From the NCBI RefSeq assembly GCF_019649055.1, contig NW_026570398.1, positions 124,001-188,000 of the forward strand: DNA of 64,000 bases, in the 5' to 3' direction. The notes under the pieces are model-generated. The model saw only the letters and a program-made list of their open reading frames with translations. It was not told where the DNA came from and ran no database searches. Positions 54,245 to 63,419 of the stretch are shown piece after piece (the stretch's first letter is position 1; each line of letters opens with the position of its first letter). This DNA comes from Paramacrobiotus metropolitanus. Its lineage: Eukaryota > Tardigrada > Eutardigrada > Parachela > Macrobiotidae. A program made the translations under genes and the position numbers.

Positions 54245-55920
54245 TCGTCTGGAGTTCCGTAATCATCGGGTATATTCGTTTTTGTAACCACATCTTCCGG
54301 CATTGTCATTTCTCTGCCGTGTAGCATATAGTATGCTGAATATCCCGTTGTGGCGTGCACGACTCTGTTCATCGCCGAAATAACATATGGGAGATACTTG
54401 TTAAACTTTCGCTCATTTCCCGCTTTTAGGTATTGCGCCAAGCCATCAGCAATCGTCTGCATCTGTCTCTCCACTTGGCCTTGACCTTCTGGGTGATACG
54501 CCGTTCCAAATGTGTGTTTAATTTTAAACACATTGGTGACCTTTGCCAATACTTCAGCTGTAAAGTGTCGTCCGCGATCCGTATGCAGGATGTGCGGTGC
54601 TCCGTGTACCAATATCACGTGCTTCACGAACACTTTAGCGAATTCTTTAGCCGTTGCTGTTTTCATTGGTACCGCAATCACATATTTCGTCAGTTGGTCG
54701 ATAAACACCGCTATGTACTTGTATCCACGTTTCTTCGTCGGTAACAAAGGTCCTTTCAAGTCAGCATATACTCGGAAGAACGGATGTCCCACTTTAATCT
54801 CTTGCAATTTTCCAGGTGGACATTTCCTCGGTGTTTTACGGAACTGACATCCTTGACAGGCGAGTATGTAATTCTTCACGTCTGTACTCATCCTGTCCCA
54901 GTAATATCGGAGTCTTATTGCTGACAATGTTTTCTCAAATCCCAGATGTCCCGCTGCTTTCTCGTCGTGCAATGCGTGGATTATTGCTCTTCGCATTGAC
55001 AACGGTACAACATATGACCTTTCAAGTTTTCCATTTTTATCCTTTACTCGGTATAATATACCATTCCATAACTGGTAATGCACTTCAAATTTCGATCTTG
55101 TTTCCGCGTCTGGTAGGTGTTCCAATTCGTCTATGATCATTGCCAGATGGGGATCTTTCAACTGTTTATTCCGCAATTGCAAGTTTGAGTCATCAACCTC
55201 TTCTTCGTCACCTTGCAGGTTGACAATGCGAACTGTCGCTGTACTGAGTTCATTCCAATCCTTGATGACCTTGCATCGTGGTAACGGTTTATACCGCTTT
55301 TTCGCCTGTTTTGGGAATCTCAACAGTTTGATTGGGCATTCGTTCAACGCTTGTGCCACTTTGTCCGTTTCCCAAAGGTCATCTCTATTCTCCGCTCTAT
55401 CATCAAGTCCCGTGACCTTTCCATTCTGCATTTGAGATTCCGCGTCAAGTCCGGTGACCTTTAAGTCACTAACGGCGGGCAACCAGCTTCTCACTCGGTT
55501 CACTTTTGCTTCGTTTTCAGCCGACTCGTTCGCCGTAGCTGAAGTGACCTTTAATCGTTTCTCCCTCTGTTCCACCATCTGCAGGAACAGCTGTCCAACT
55601 TCAATTGCCGGTTCCTTCGTATCAAACTCCTTCTTGTAATCCTCGAAATTCGGAATCTCGTCAAATTCTTCTTCGTGACACGTCGGACCTTCAATTGGCG
55701 CTCTTGATAACGCGTCCGCGTTGTCACAATATTTTCCCGGTTTGTATTCGATTTTAAATTGGTGACCTTGTAATGCCATTGCCCATCTTGTCAAACGCGG
55801 GTTCATTCCAACTTTGTTCGTCTCTGACCTTAGCAAATTGGTCAGCGCCTGATGATCCGTCCTTACGGTGAATTCCAGCATAATCAATGTACGGCTTGAA
55901 TTTCCTGACAGCGAACACAA
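54217..55920 (-). CDS. RNase H C-terminal end and integrase
   Basis: 567 codons. At the start lies the last RNase H catalytic block (R-T-D-H-Q-A-L-T-N-L-L). The integrase has the zinc-binding HHCC motif (H-D-E-K-A-A-G-H ... C-Q-G-C) and the DDE core: first Asp in Y-A-D-L-K-G-P, second in H-T-D-R-G-R-H-F, Glu in G-Q-V-E-R-Q. All catalytic residues are present. Between them, about 150 residues of linker contain repeated K-V-T and D-L words from AAAGGTCA octamers (55374-55545). The enzyme inserts the cDNA into host chromosomes. Confidence 0.85.
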   Translation of the reverse strand: MCSLSGNSSRTLIMLEFTVRTDHQALTNLLRSETNKVGMNPRLTRWAMALQGHQFKIEYKPGKYCDNADALSRAPIEGPTCHEEEFDEIPNFEDYKKEFDTKEPAIEVGQLFLQMVEQREKRLKVTSATANESAENEAKVNRVRSWLPAVSDLKVTGLDAESQMQNGKVTGLDDRAENRDDLWETDKVAQALNECPIKLLRFPKQAKKRYKPLPRCKVIKDWNELSTATVRIVNLQGDEEEVDDSNLQLRNKQLKDPHLAMIIDELEHLPDAETRSKFEVHYQLWNGILYRVKDKNGKLERSYVVPLSMRRAIIHALHDEKAAGHLGFEKTLSAIRLRYYWDRMSTDVKNYILACQGCQFRKTPRKCPPGKLQEIKVGHPFFRVYADLKGPLLPTKKRGYKYIAVFIDQLTKYVIAVPMKTATAKEFAKVFVKHVILVHGAPHILHTDRGRHFTAEVLAKVTNVFKIKHTFGTAYHPEGQGQVERQMQTIADGLAQYLKAGNERKFNKYLPYVISAMNRVVHATTGYSAYYMLHGREMTMPEDVVTKTNIPDDYGTPDEWVETMKRT

Positions 55921-56116
55921 CTGCCAGACATTCCCATTCTGTTACACCGTAATTCTTTCTCCGCTCCATGTAGGACACGACTGGCGTACGCGATCGGATG
56001 TCCATCTTGTGACAGTACGGCTCCGATTCCTTCTTTGCTCGCGTCGCATTCAATGACGGTCGGTTTCGCGGGTCAAACTTTGCCAGTACTGGACCTTCAC
56101 ACAACAACTTCTTCAA
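55754..56116 (-). CDS. RNase H N-terminal part, frameshifted
   Basis: The frame begins L-L-C-E-G-P-V-L-A-K-F-D-P in the tether. The expected catalytic block (D-A-S-K-E-G-I-G-A-V-L) sits in a neighbouring frame between about 56065 and 55975. The first frame then resumes (V-T-E-W-E-C-L-A-V-V, the Glu motif) before passing to the integrase frame at about 55865. At least three indels fall within 250 bp, so no continuous RNase H can be made from this copy. Confidence 0.65.
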   Translation of the reverse strand: MKKLLCEGPVLAKFDPRNRPSLNATRAKKESEPYCHKMDIRSRTPVVSYMERRKNYGVTEWECLAVVFAVRKFKPYIDYAGIHRKDGSSGADQFAKVRDEQSWNEPAFDKMGNGITRSPI

Positions 56117-56898
56117 ACTATTGAACTCTTCTTCATGTACTGCCGTCCAGTCCTTTTCACGTGTTTATCTTGTCTCAGCAACTCATACAAGTGGCAAGTC
56201 TTCTGTGCGTATCCCATTATGAACTTGCGATAATAATTCGCCAGTCCAAGGAATGACCTTAACTGCCTTTCTGTTTGAGGCCGTTTGAACTCTGAGACCG
56301 CGGTGACCTTTTCCGGGTCCATACGAATTCCGTCCTCGCTGAGTATATGACCCAGAAATCCCATTTGTCTCATTCCAAATTCGCATTTCGTTGGCTTAAT
56401 CGTGAATCCCGCTTCCACCAGACTCATTAAAACATTTCGCAGATTCTGCATGAAAATTTCCCAAGTTTTTCCGGCGAAGATCACGTCGTCGATATACCCG
56501 AAAACGCAACCCTTTCTTTTCGCTTTCGAAAGTACTTTGTCCATACACAATTGAAATGTTGCTGGTCCGTTGCATACGCCAAATGGCATCCTTTTAAATC
56601 GGTACATTCCATCTTGTGTTACAAAGGTCGTCTTGTTGATTGACGCTGGATCCATTGGGATCTGCCAGAATCCACTTTGTAAGTCCATTTTTCCGTAATA
56701 TTTGTTGCCTGCGCACGCGTCGAGCAACTCATCCGGATTTGGTAACGGGTAATTATTCTTTCTCGTTAGCTTGTTAAGCATGATGTAATTGACGCAAAAT
56801 CTTGTTCCCATTGTTCCGTCGCCATTTTTCTTTACTGCCAATACGACTGGGAAACTCCACTCGGCGTCTGACGGTTCAATTACATCTTGTGCCAACAT
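56113..56898 (-). CDS. Reverse transcriptase core
   Basis: 261 codons. Fingers/palm: D-V-I-E-P-S-D-A-E-W-S-F-P-V-V, F-C-V-N-Y, L-P-N-P-D-E-L-L-D. The first catalytic Asp is in K-M-D-L-Q-S-G-F-W-Q-I. The Y-I-D-D box (G-Y-I-D-D-V-I-F-A-G) has both further Asp, then L-G-H-I-L-S-E-D-G-I and F-L-G-L-A-N-Y-Y-R-K-F. These are the standard Ty3/gypsy RT blocks. The start shown is only the first Met in this frame; the domain begins upstream, after a frameshift in a G-run at about 57005. Confidence 0.9.
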   Translation of the reverse strand: MLAQDVIEPSDAEWSFPVVLAVKKNGDGTMGTRFCVNYIMLNKLTRKNNYPLPNPDELLDACAGNKYYGKMDLQSGFWQIPMDPASINKTTFVTQDGMYRFKRMPFGVCNGPATFQLCMDKVLSKAKRKGCVFGYIDDVIFAGKTWEIFMQNLRNVLMSLVEAGFTIKPTKCEFGMRQMGFLGHILSEDGIRMDPEKVTAVSEFKRPQTERQLRSFLGLANYYRKFIMGYAQKTCHLYELLRQDKHVKRTGRQYMKKSSIV

Positions 56899-56983
56899 CT
56901 CTTCGATATGCTTTGTTATAAACTCGCGGCCTGTCCAACTCGTTCTGGCCGGGTTACATTTTACTGGTTTCGCATCTCCCGTA

Positions 56984-57989
56984 TCAATTACGTGGGTGAC
57001 CCCCTTTCACATCTCCATACGGTTTCTTTGATGTGGGTAAGACTTTCCAGAATTCCCAAAACGCGTTGTACACGTCGTTTTTCTGCTCTTGGGTAAGGTC
57101 AGGTCCCAATTTCAGGTTTTCGATTATCTTTTTAAGTTCAGCTTTCGTTGTCTCATCCACCTCAGGGTCTTCGAGTACGTTCTTTACTGTCCCTGCGTTG
57201 ACCTTTACATTCTCCATATGTTCATACGGCTCAACGTAGCCGAGAAGCTGATTTTTCTTCACGATTCGGTATTTGCTACTGTGATTTGCGATAACGATTT
57301 CGAAGTATTTTCCCCTGTGGTCCGTCACTCCTGCCAACGGTTGCACTTCAGTTTCCACTTGTGGGACCGGTGTAAACATCAACTTGTTTTGTGCCGGTGC
57401 ATATTTTCCCATCTTGACCTTTACACGTGTGCAGTTTGACGGTTTCAACTTGATTCGTTGGTCGCTGTAGACTTTGATCACGTCCTTCGACATTCTAGCT
57501 TTTTCCACTTTCAATCTTCTGACTTTAATATCCTTTTCTTTTTCCTCATCTACTTCGTCATCTTCATCCAAGTCCATTAAATCCTCTTGCTCCGAAAGGT
57601 CACTTACACCTGAATCTTCCGAAGTTGTTGAGTTATCGCTTGAACTCGTCCACTCGGAGTCGGAGTTACTGCTCTCATATTCTTGTGCAGTGGCTTGACC
57701 TTTGTCAGCCTTTTTCGAGTGGACGCTCATCAACTCCTTCATCTTCTGATGAAAGGTCACTTTCGTTTTCCCGCGAATCGCTAAGTTTTTCGCTTTCGAA
57801 TTTTTGAGCAGGGTTTGTCCCTTCTTTTGCCTTTCGCCCATTTCGTGCGGCGACTCTTGGGTGACTCCTTGCTACCCGAATTCTCGTTGGTGACCTTTCT
57901 GATTGGTCGGAGTTTGACCTTTCTTCGTCCGATTTTGACTTTTCCAGTTCATTTATTTCTTCGCGGCTCGTTAATGGCTTTTCGGTCAA
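56984..57989 (-). CDS. Pre-RT linker region, acidic
   Basis: Two frames (57989-57705 and 57841-56984) overlap. Coding character passes from the first to the second near 57715, which implies a frameshift. The N-terminal half is Glu/Ser/Asp-rich, with heavy AAAGGTCA content (57595-58023). The second half is a small beta-rich block (Y-F-E-I-V-I-A-N-H-S; L-L-G-Y-V-E-P-Y) of the kind often found between protease and RT in Ty3-like polyproteins. Confidence 0.55.
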
Positions 57990-58188
57990 CTCGACCGGCG
58001 GACATTCCTCACCGTTATCGAGTGACCTTTCCCGTTTTTTGCCTCAGTTACTGGGTTTTGTTGTTCGTTCGATATCCTTTCAACTTCCTCTTTAAACCTT
58101 TTCCACATTTCACCTCTGTCCGTTAACATCTGCGCAATATCGAAAGCCGACTTTGAACTTTCTTCTGTTTCATTCGATTGTCCTTCGG

Positions 58189-59174
58189 CTATCTCTTTAA
58201 CTGGTTCTCTTTCTCTGCTTCTTTGACAGTCCCTTTATTGTTTTCATCCTGTTGAACTGTTTCGTAACCTTTAGGTCGTTTAGGACCAACGAAAATGCAG
58301 TTTGCCATCAGTTCTTCGGTGACCCATTCATCATTCGGAATCGTTTCATACATGCACCATGTATCACCACCTCGTTCTGGGTAGTCCACTCCATCTGGAT
58401 CTGGTGCAAAGGTCACCTTTTTCTTTTGCACTAATCCCGGTAACCTTCTTTTCCGGGTAACCTGTAGTTCTCGCATCTCTTTTACGTCAAATTTGGGGAT
58501 TTCTTCCTCGAATTTCTTCCAGTATTTCTCGAATGCTTTTTCGTTTCCCTCTTTTAACGCGTTGTAGTACACTTCAAGTGATTCGTAGACAGGTGTACCA
58601 AGTCCTGCCGGGAAGATGATCGTTCTCCTTCACCTTTATACATGTGGTTCACACGGAAGTCCCAGAAAAGGTCAACTCTCGCTTCTTCCCACATTTCTCC
58701 TTCCTCGGTCATTTCTTCTATCTCTCGTTCAAATCTCCTTTCTGTTGCTACCGGATCGAGAGGATCTTGGATTCCTTTCTCGACACGTTGCAACCAATGG
58801 TTTAGCCATCTGCCTCTTCCAATTATAAAACTTTCCACACATGACAACCACGTTCGATATCTATTCCAATGATACCGTTCGATGTGTGGTTTCCACATTT
58901 CGTTTGTCCGCATGATGCTTTTCGCTTTCTTTTGGGCATGACCTTTAAGGTCTGCTAATGCGGCATTACATCTTGGCCATTCTGAAGGGTCATCTTGAGA
59001 GGCATTTTCACAACATTCCGCGCATTCCCATTGTGGTTGCACTCTGCACGGATCCTCAAAGTAACCGTGGTGACAACTCCCGGCTCGTTCTTCTGGAGTT
59101 AATGTCCTTTGACTCGCTTCAGGTTTAACCTGTTCCTGTACTGTGGTATCTTCCTCACATTCGATTGGAGTCAC
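58189..59174 (-). CDS. Retroelement ORFs of unknown function between protease and RT
   Basis: 59174-58554 (206 codons) contains a Cys/His-rich segment (C-H-H-G-Y; C-A-E-C-C) and then a Trp-rich helical part (H-W-N-R-Y-R-T-W; G-R-W-L-N-H-W-L). 58572-58189 (127 codons) has a core with G-G-D-T-W-C-M-Y. The two frames overlap by about 20 bp, so they may be one protein with an indel. Such an insertion between PR and RT is not usual for Ty3 elements. The Cys/His segment could be a zinc site. Confidence 0.45.
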
Positions 59175-59298
59175 GCTTTTATCCTCAGAGGATATTTCAA
59201 TGACCTCTGGTTCTTTTCTGTTCGGTGACCTTTCAATTGTTCGAGTGCCTTGTCGCGGATTTCGCTTGTAAACATCTGTTCCTCTTCAACTATTCGTT

Positions 59299-60396
59299 TC
59301 AAAACTCGTAACCTTTCACTCTTTTATCCTTCCCCACTTTAGCCGTCTTTATTTCCAGTGCCTCTGGTACTGGGATAGGCTTTGCCCACTCCATGTCTGG
59401 CACAAGAGATTGTTTCGCTGCAACTGCCGCTTCTTTCTGTGTGGCAATTATCTCTTCAATCGTTGGTGACCTTTCGGTAGCAGGTCGTGGTTCGAAAAGG
59501 GTTCCTTTGAGAGTCACGTTCTGTTACTTCCTCTTTGGCTTTATCTGGTAGCCTTTCATTTTGGGTAGCAGATCGTGGTTCGAAAAGGTTCGAATTACGC
59601 CTGGTTCCAAGTTCTCAGTTGCTGGTGACCTTTCGTCTTCCTTTCCCAGTGCCTCTGGTACTGGATAACTTTTCACTTTCTTTTCCTCATTTCCGATCTC
59701 TTCTTCCGTGTGTTGTCTACTTCTTTTCTTTTTTTTTTTCTTTTCTCCGGTGCCTCTGGTACTGGATAATCTGTTCTGCTGCACTTTTGTCATTCCTGGT
59801 GCCTCTGGTACTGGGATGACTTTTCTCTTCCTTTGTGTCAGCATAGTCCGATTTAATGTCTTTTCGATCTCCTGCTGAATCATTTGCAACTGCTCAAATG
59901 GTGACAATTCTTTTCGCGTCATCTTTTTCTTTTCGTTTCCCGGTGCCTCTGGTACTGGGATTAGCGTTTTATTAACCGTTTGAGCATTTCCCGTCTGTTT
60001 TACAAGTTCGGTGACCTTTCCGACTTGAACTTTGGCGACTGGTTTGGGGTCATCTTCTTTTTCTTCTTCACCTTCATTATCCATCAGTACGAATTTCTTT
60101 TCCAAGAAGTCAAATCCCAATAACACTTGTACGTCGTCACACTTCGGTCGGACGTAGAATGAATGTTCGCTTGTCTTCTTCCTTAAGGTCACTGGTGCTA
60201 CGCAGTAATGCGTCACCAGGAATCCTGACGTTCCGCTAATTCCGTTTATTTTCACCAATCTGTCTGGTGGCAATGGGAGCATATGAAGTCCATTCTTCTC
60301 GCAAAACGGTTTGCTGATCAGCGACGTCTCAGCGCCGGTGTCCAACATTGCGTTGACCTTTATGTCTCCCACTTTCACTTCGTGTGTATGCTTCAA
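59299..60396 (-). CDS. Retropepsin (aspartic protease) with repeated tail
   Basis: From 60396, D-I-K-V-N-A-M-L-D-T-G-A-E-T-S-L-I holds the catalytic D-T-G-A. A flap-like G-I-S-G-T-S-G-F follows, and V-L-L-G-F-D-F-L matches the conserved I-L-G-x-D-x-L end. The mature protease is about 110 residues. The tail (59.5-60.05 kb) contains several copies of I-P-V-P-E-A-P-G, from the DNA word CCAGTACCAGAGGC, plus a copy of the F-E-P/F-S-N word (GGTTCGAAAA). A further fragment at 59517-59299 continues in another frame. Role: cleavage of gag-pol polyproteins. Confidence 0.82.
59369..59962 (+). repeat. Dispersed GCCTCTGGTACTGG word, five copies
   Basis: Copies lie near 59369, 59650, 59751, 59799 and 59944. 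On the coding strand most are read V-P-E-A; one is read S-S-T-R-G-T in another frame. They cluster in the protease tail and are interleaved with AAAGGTCA and GGTTCGAAAA words. Confidence 0.7.
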
Positions 60397-60440
60397 TTCT
60401 CTTGGGCAATTTTCCGTTTTGAATCTTCAAAGTGTGAATC

Positions 60441-60887
60441 TTACATTTCACAGGGAATGAGCGATACTGGTCCTGGATCCATATCGGGAAGCACTTGTCC
60501 TTTTGCTGGAGTGCTATGACCTTTCAGTATCTCGCTCAACTTATCAATCCTATGTGGAACATTAGTCCGAACATCGTAATATTTTCGCGGCTTTTCTTTA
60601 TTTGTTCGCTTCTCTGTAGCCATTTTACCACTGGTGACCTTTCCACATTCTGCACTTGCTCATTTGCTTTTGTGCTATCCCATGTGACCTTTAGTCACTT
60701 CATTTATCGTCTGATGGATCAGTTCCTCTTTACGGTTTTCATTTCGTTTATCTCTCAGCTTCTCAATGACTTCACTTGTTATTTGGTCCGCTTGCTTCAG
60801 TTCGTCTTCTTCGCTATCTTTCATCTCATCTGGTGACCTTTCATATGTAACCATGTCATATCCCTTTTCGGTCATCCATTCGATCAC
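60441..60887 (-). CDS. Small retroelement ORFs upstream of protease
   Basis: 60887-60675 and 60623-60441 are short, charged frames (E-D-E-L-K-Q-A-D-Q-I-T-S-E-V-I-E-K-L is helical). They probably bridge the 475-codon frame and the protease with indels between. Three AAAGGTCA octamers fall here (60635, 60685, 60834). Confidence 0.35.
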
Positions 60888-60899
60888 TTTGCAGACACT

Positions 60900-62327
60900 T
60901 CATTGTTCGTTTTCGTTGATCAATTTGCGAAGACATCCCGTCTGTTCGGGCTGGTGACTTGTCATTGGCATCCTTTTGCAGTGCTTGCGATAAGTCCCGT
61001 GACCTTTCAACTGCGCTACTCTGTTGCGTTTGCGCCATCTCATTTGACCGTCCTTTTGTTCATTTTGCGCTAAGTCCTGTGACCTTTCGTTGCGCTTCAT
61101 GACAAATCCGCCGTTCGTCAGCTTTTGTATGGGGACTTTTTCTCCATAATTCGGCGGTTTATCCTGTGGTGGAGCATTACGTGAATGATTCCAGTCAGCG
61201 AATGTCTTCTTATATTCCTCTGGATTGAATACTGGGACTGGGTTCGGTGACCCTTGCGCTGGTTTCCCGGTAACCAACTCTTCCAGTCGCTTTCTTTCAC
61301 ATTGCGTTCGCAACTGTTGCATGTCCCAGTAGTCCTCTTGTGACATTCTCGCTTTCTGCTTTGCTTTTGGCGTTACGGGTATCCACATCCCGTGATTGCC
61401 GTTCGGTCTGTAGGCCACTTTTTGCCACTTCTCCTTCTGTTGTAGTGTTACTGCGTCCACAAGTGAGTCGTCGGAGTTCTGTGCCATTTCATTATTCTTT
61501 TGCTGCGCTGTTCGCAGTGTCAAGTCTGTTTCTTGACCTTTTAACACGACGCTGTCGCCGTGACCTTTCACATTCGCACTCGCTCCTTGACCTTTCACTT
61601 GGACTTTTCCAACAGAAGGTGACCTTTCATCTTTACTAATAACGTTGATATTCTGCTTAATCCATTCTTGCCTTATTCGCTTCTCTTCTTCGTCTTCTGA
61701 ACAATTCCAAAACTTTGGCTTTGGCTCCCCGTAACAATCGCAACTTGGCTCCTTCGCCTTATCGTTTTCTGCCAAAAATTTCCGGAATTTCGCGTGTTGC
61801 TCATTTTCCTCTTGCGCAGTATCGTTCTGCGGTGGTGAATTTTGGTCTTTCGATTTGCCATTTATCTGTTTCCGAAACCATTCGTGGTGCATTTCCACTT
61901 CTTCTGCGGTATCAGTTTGCGGTTTCTTTTGGTTTAACAGCGCTTGTCGAATCTTGGCATTACGTAATGCACGACGTTCAGCTAACACTTTCTCGCTGCA
62001 ATACGGTGACCTTTCATTTTGCTGCACTTTTTGCAGTGTCGCGCTACCGTCACGACAATTTCCACTCGCAGTACCATTCTGCGGTGACCTTTGGTCCCGT
62101 TGCGCGTTTCCACTCGCAGTACCATTCTGCGGTGACCTTTGATTCTGTGACGGTATCCCTATAACCGTTCCATTTCCTTTTTGCGATGACGGCATCCATA
62201 TAGCCGTTTCTCTTTGCTGTGGCGGCATCCATCTAGCCGTTTCTTGTGGTTGCGGCATCCATATAGCCGGTCCATTTTGCTTTTTCGCTGACGGCATCCA
62301 TATAGCCGTTGCAGTGGTCACATTCAC
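60900..62327 (-). CDS. Retroelement ORF rich in Gln/Lys/Arg with short repeated words
   Basis: 475 codons, with no recognised domain. The N-terminal part repeats A-I-W-M-P four times (the DNA word GGCATCCATATAGCC on the plus strand at 62190-62310) and S-P-Q-N-G-T-A-S-G-N twice. The middle has K-G-H, K-G-Q, E-R-S and Q-R-S words, each coming from an AAAGGTCA octamer in a different frame. Lys/Glu-rich helices and W-I-P-V occur later. It lies between NC and protease, where Ty3 elements normally have nothing this long. It could be an extended gag p-domain or linker. Confidence 0.55.
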   Translation of the reverse strand: MNVTTATAIWMPSAKKQNGPAIWMPQPQETARWMPPQQRETAIWMPSSQKGNGTVIGIPSQNQRSPQNGTASGNAQRDQRSPQNGTASGNCRDGSATLQKVQQNERSPYCSEKVLAERRALRNAKIRQALLNQKKPQTDTAEEVEMHHEWFRKQINGKSKDQNSPPQNDTAQEENEQHAKFRKFLAENDKAKEPSCDCYGEPKPKFWNCSEDEEEKRIRQEWIKQNINVISKDERSPSVGKVQVKGQGASANVKGHGDSVVLKGQETDLTLRTAQQKNNEMAQNSDDSLVDAVTLQQKEKWQKVAYRPNGNHGMWIPVTPKAKQKARMSQEDYWDMQQLRTQCERKRLEELVTGKPAQGSPNPVPVFNPEEYKKTFADWNHSRNAPPQDKPPNYGEKVPIQKLTNGGFVMKRNERSQDLAQNEQKDGQMRWRKRNRVAQLKGHGTYRKHCKRMPMTSHQPEQTGCLRKLINENEQ

Positions 62328-62407
62328 TGCAGTACCATTCTGCAGTGGTGACCTTTCCCTTTTATCCGGTGGTTTAGGGTCGGGTCGATCAGTAGGCTCA
62401 CCGGTGC

Positions 62408-63334
62408 CTACTGATCTTGCCCGTTTCCCTGAACCGGCGCCCCTCCTTGTTGCGCGCCCTGCACATTTCCCTGTTGTTGTCCGATATCATTTGCCGGGTT
62501 AGGATTCTGTCCGCCACCGTTATTATATTGGCCGCCACCCTGTTGGTAGTTTCCTTGGCCGCCGCCATTGTTTTGGCCTCCTCTGAAGTTTCCGCGGCCG
62601 AAGCCTCTGTTTCTTCCTCTGAAGCCGCCGCGGCCGAAGCCACCACGGCCGTAGCCACCGTTCTGGCCACCGCCATTTCCATTTCCATAGTTCCCGTTTC
62701 CATTCCCTTGTTGGTTTTGGAAGTTTGCTTTGTGCTGATACCATTGGGTGATGAGGTCATATCCGTTTGCGACCGCTGGGCGCCAGCCACCTATAGCTCG
62801 GAGGCGTTGCCACTCGTTAAAGGCAAACAGATTCGGGTTCTGTTCTGGTGGTGTATTGGCGAACTTGCACCCCTGTGTCTGATGGTTGCCGTACATACAG
62901 TACTGGCACATCTGCGCGTTGTTCGCCACCCATCCGTCAATCATCTGGAACTTGAATTCAGTTCGTGACCCTTGTTGCTGTTGGTTTCCTCTGAAGTTTC
63001 CTTTGACCTTGACCTTGTCCCTGATTCTGGAAGTTTCCTTGACCTCCATTCCAATTTCCGTTTCCGTATCCATTTCCGCCAAAGTTTCCGTTACCCCTCC
63101 TTGTTGTGGTAACCCGACATTCATAGACCATATTCTGAGGTGCAGGTGGGGCTACATTCTGGGAGCCACATTCTGGGCTACTGGTCTCACCTGAGCTGCT
63201 GCCTGTATCGCCGCCACCATTGCGTATGTTAACGGTTGCCCGGTCTGACTGTCGATAAAGGTCACTTCTTTGTGACCTCTCTGCCGGCGCCTCCTGCGGT
63301 ATTCGACCGGCTGCTGGACTGGTGCAGCTGCCAT
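62408..63334 (-). CDS. Gag nucleocapsid region with zinc knuckle and RGG-rich tail, frameshifted
   Basis: One CCHC knuckle is clear: C-Q-Y-C-M-Y-G-N-H-Q-T-Q-G-C (C-x2-C-x4-H-x4-C). It is followed by W-Q-R-L-R-A-I-G-G-W and a Gly/Arg/Asn-rich tail (G-R-G-G-F-G-R-G-G-F-R-G-R) typical of RNA-binding. N-terminal to the knuckle, the frame with Gly/Asn repeats (63150-63015) is shifted relative to both flanks, so two indels surround it. One is at a near-duplicate of CAGAATGTGGCTC at about 63170. Role: packaging of the element's RNA. Confidence 0.7.
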
Positions 63335-63419
63335 CCTCTGTTGCGGTACATTTCGACTTGACCTTGGCGGATGGTCACGTATTCCTGATTACGTTGACCT
63401 TTAGGCGCTTTATATTTAT

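Larger units (their letters stand above)
53427..59600 (+). repeat. Dispersed GGTAGCAG-(3 or 4 nt)-TGGTTCGAAAA word, six copies
   Basis: Copies start at about 53427, 53513, 53730, 53802, 59475 and 59563. GGTTCGAAAA is invariant, and the preceding GGTAGCAG/GGTAACAG/GGTAGCGG is nearly so. On the coding strand they are read as F-E-P-P or F-E-P-R in most and F-S-N-H in two, so the frame is not always the same. Confidence 0.75.

Noticed and set aside
53427-59600. tRNA genes or tRNA-derived SINEs at GGTTCGAAAA words
   Set aside because: The B box needs GGTTCGANTCC; the terminal C, an A box and a cloverleaf are all missing.
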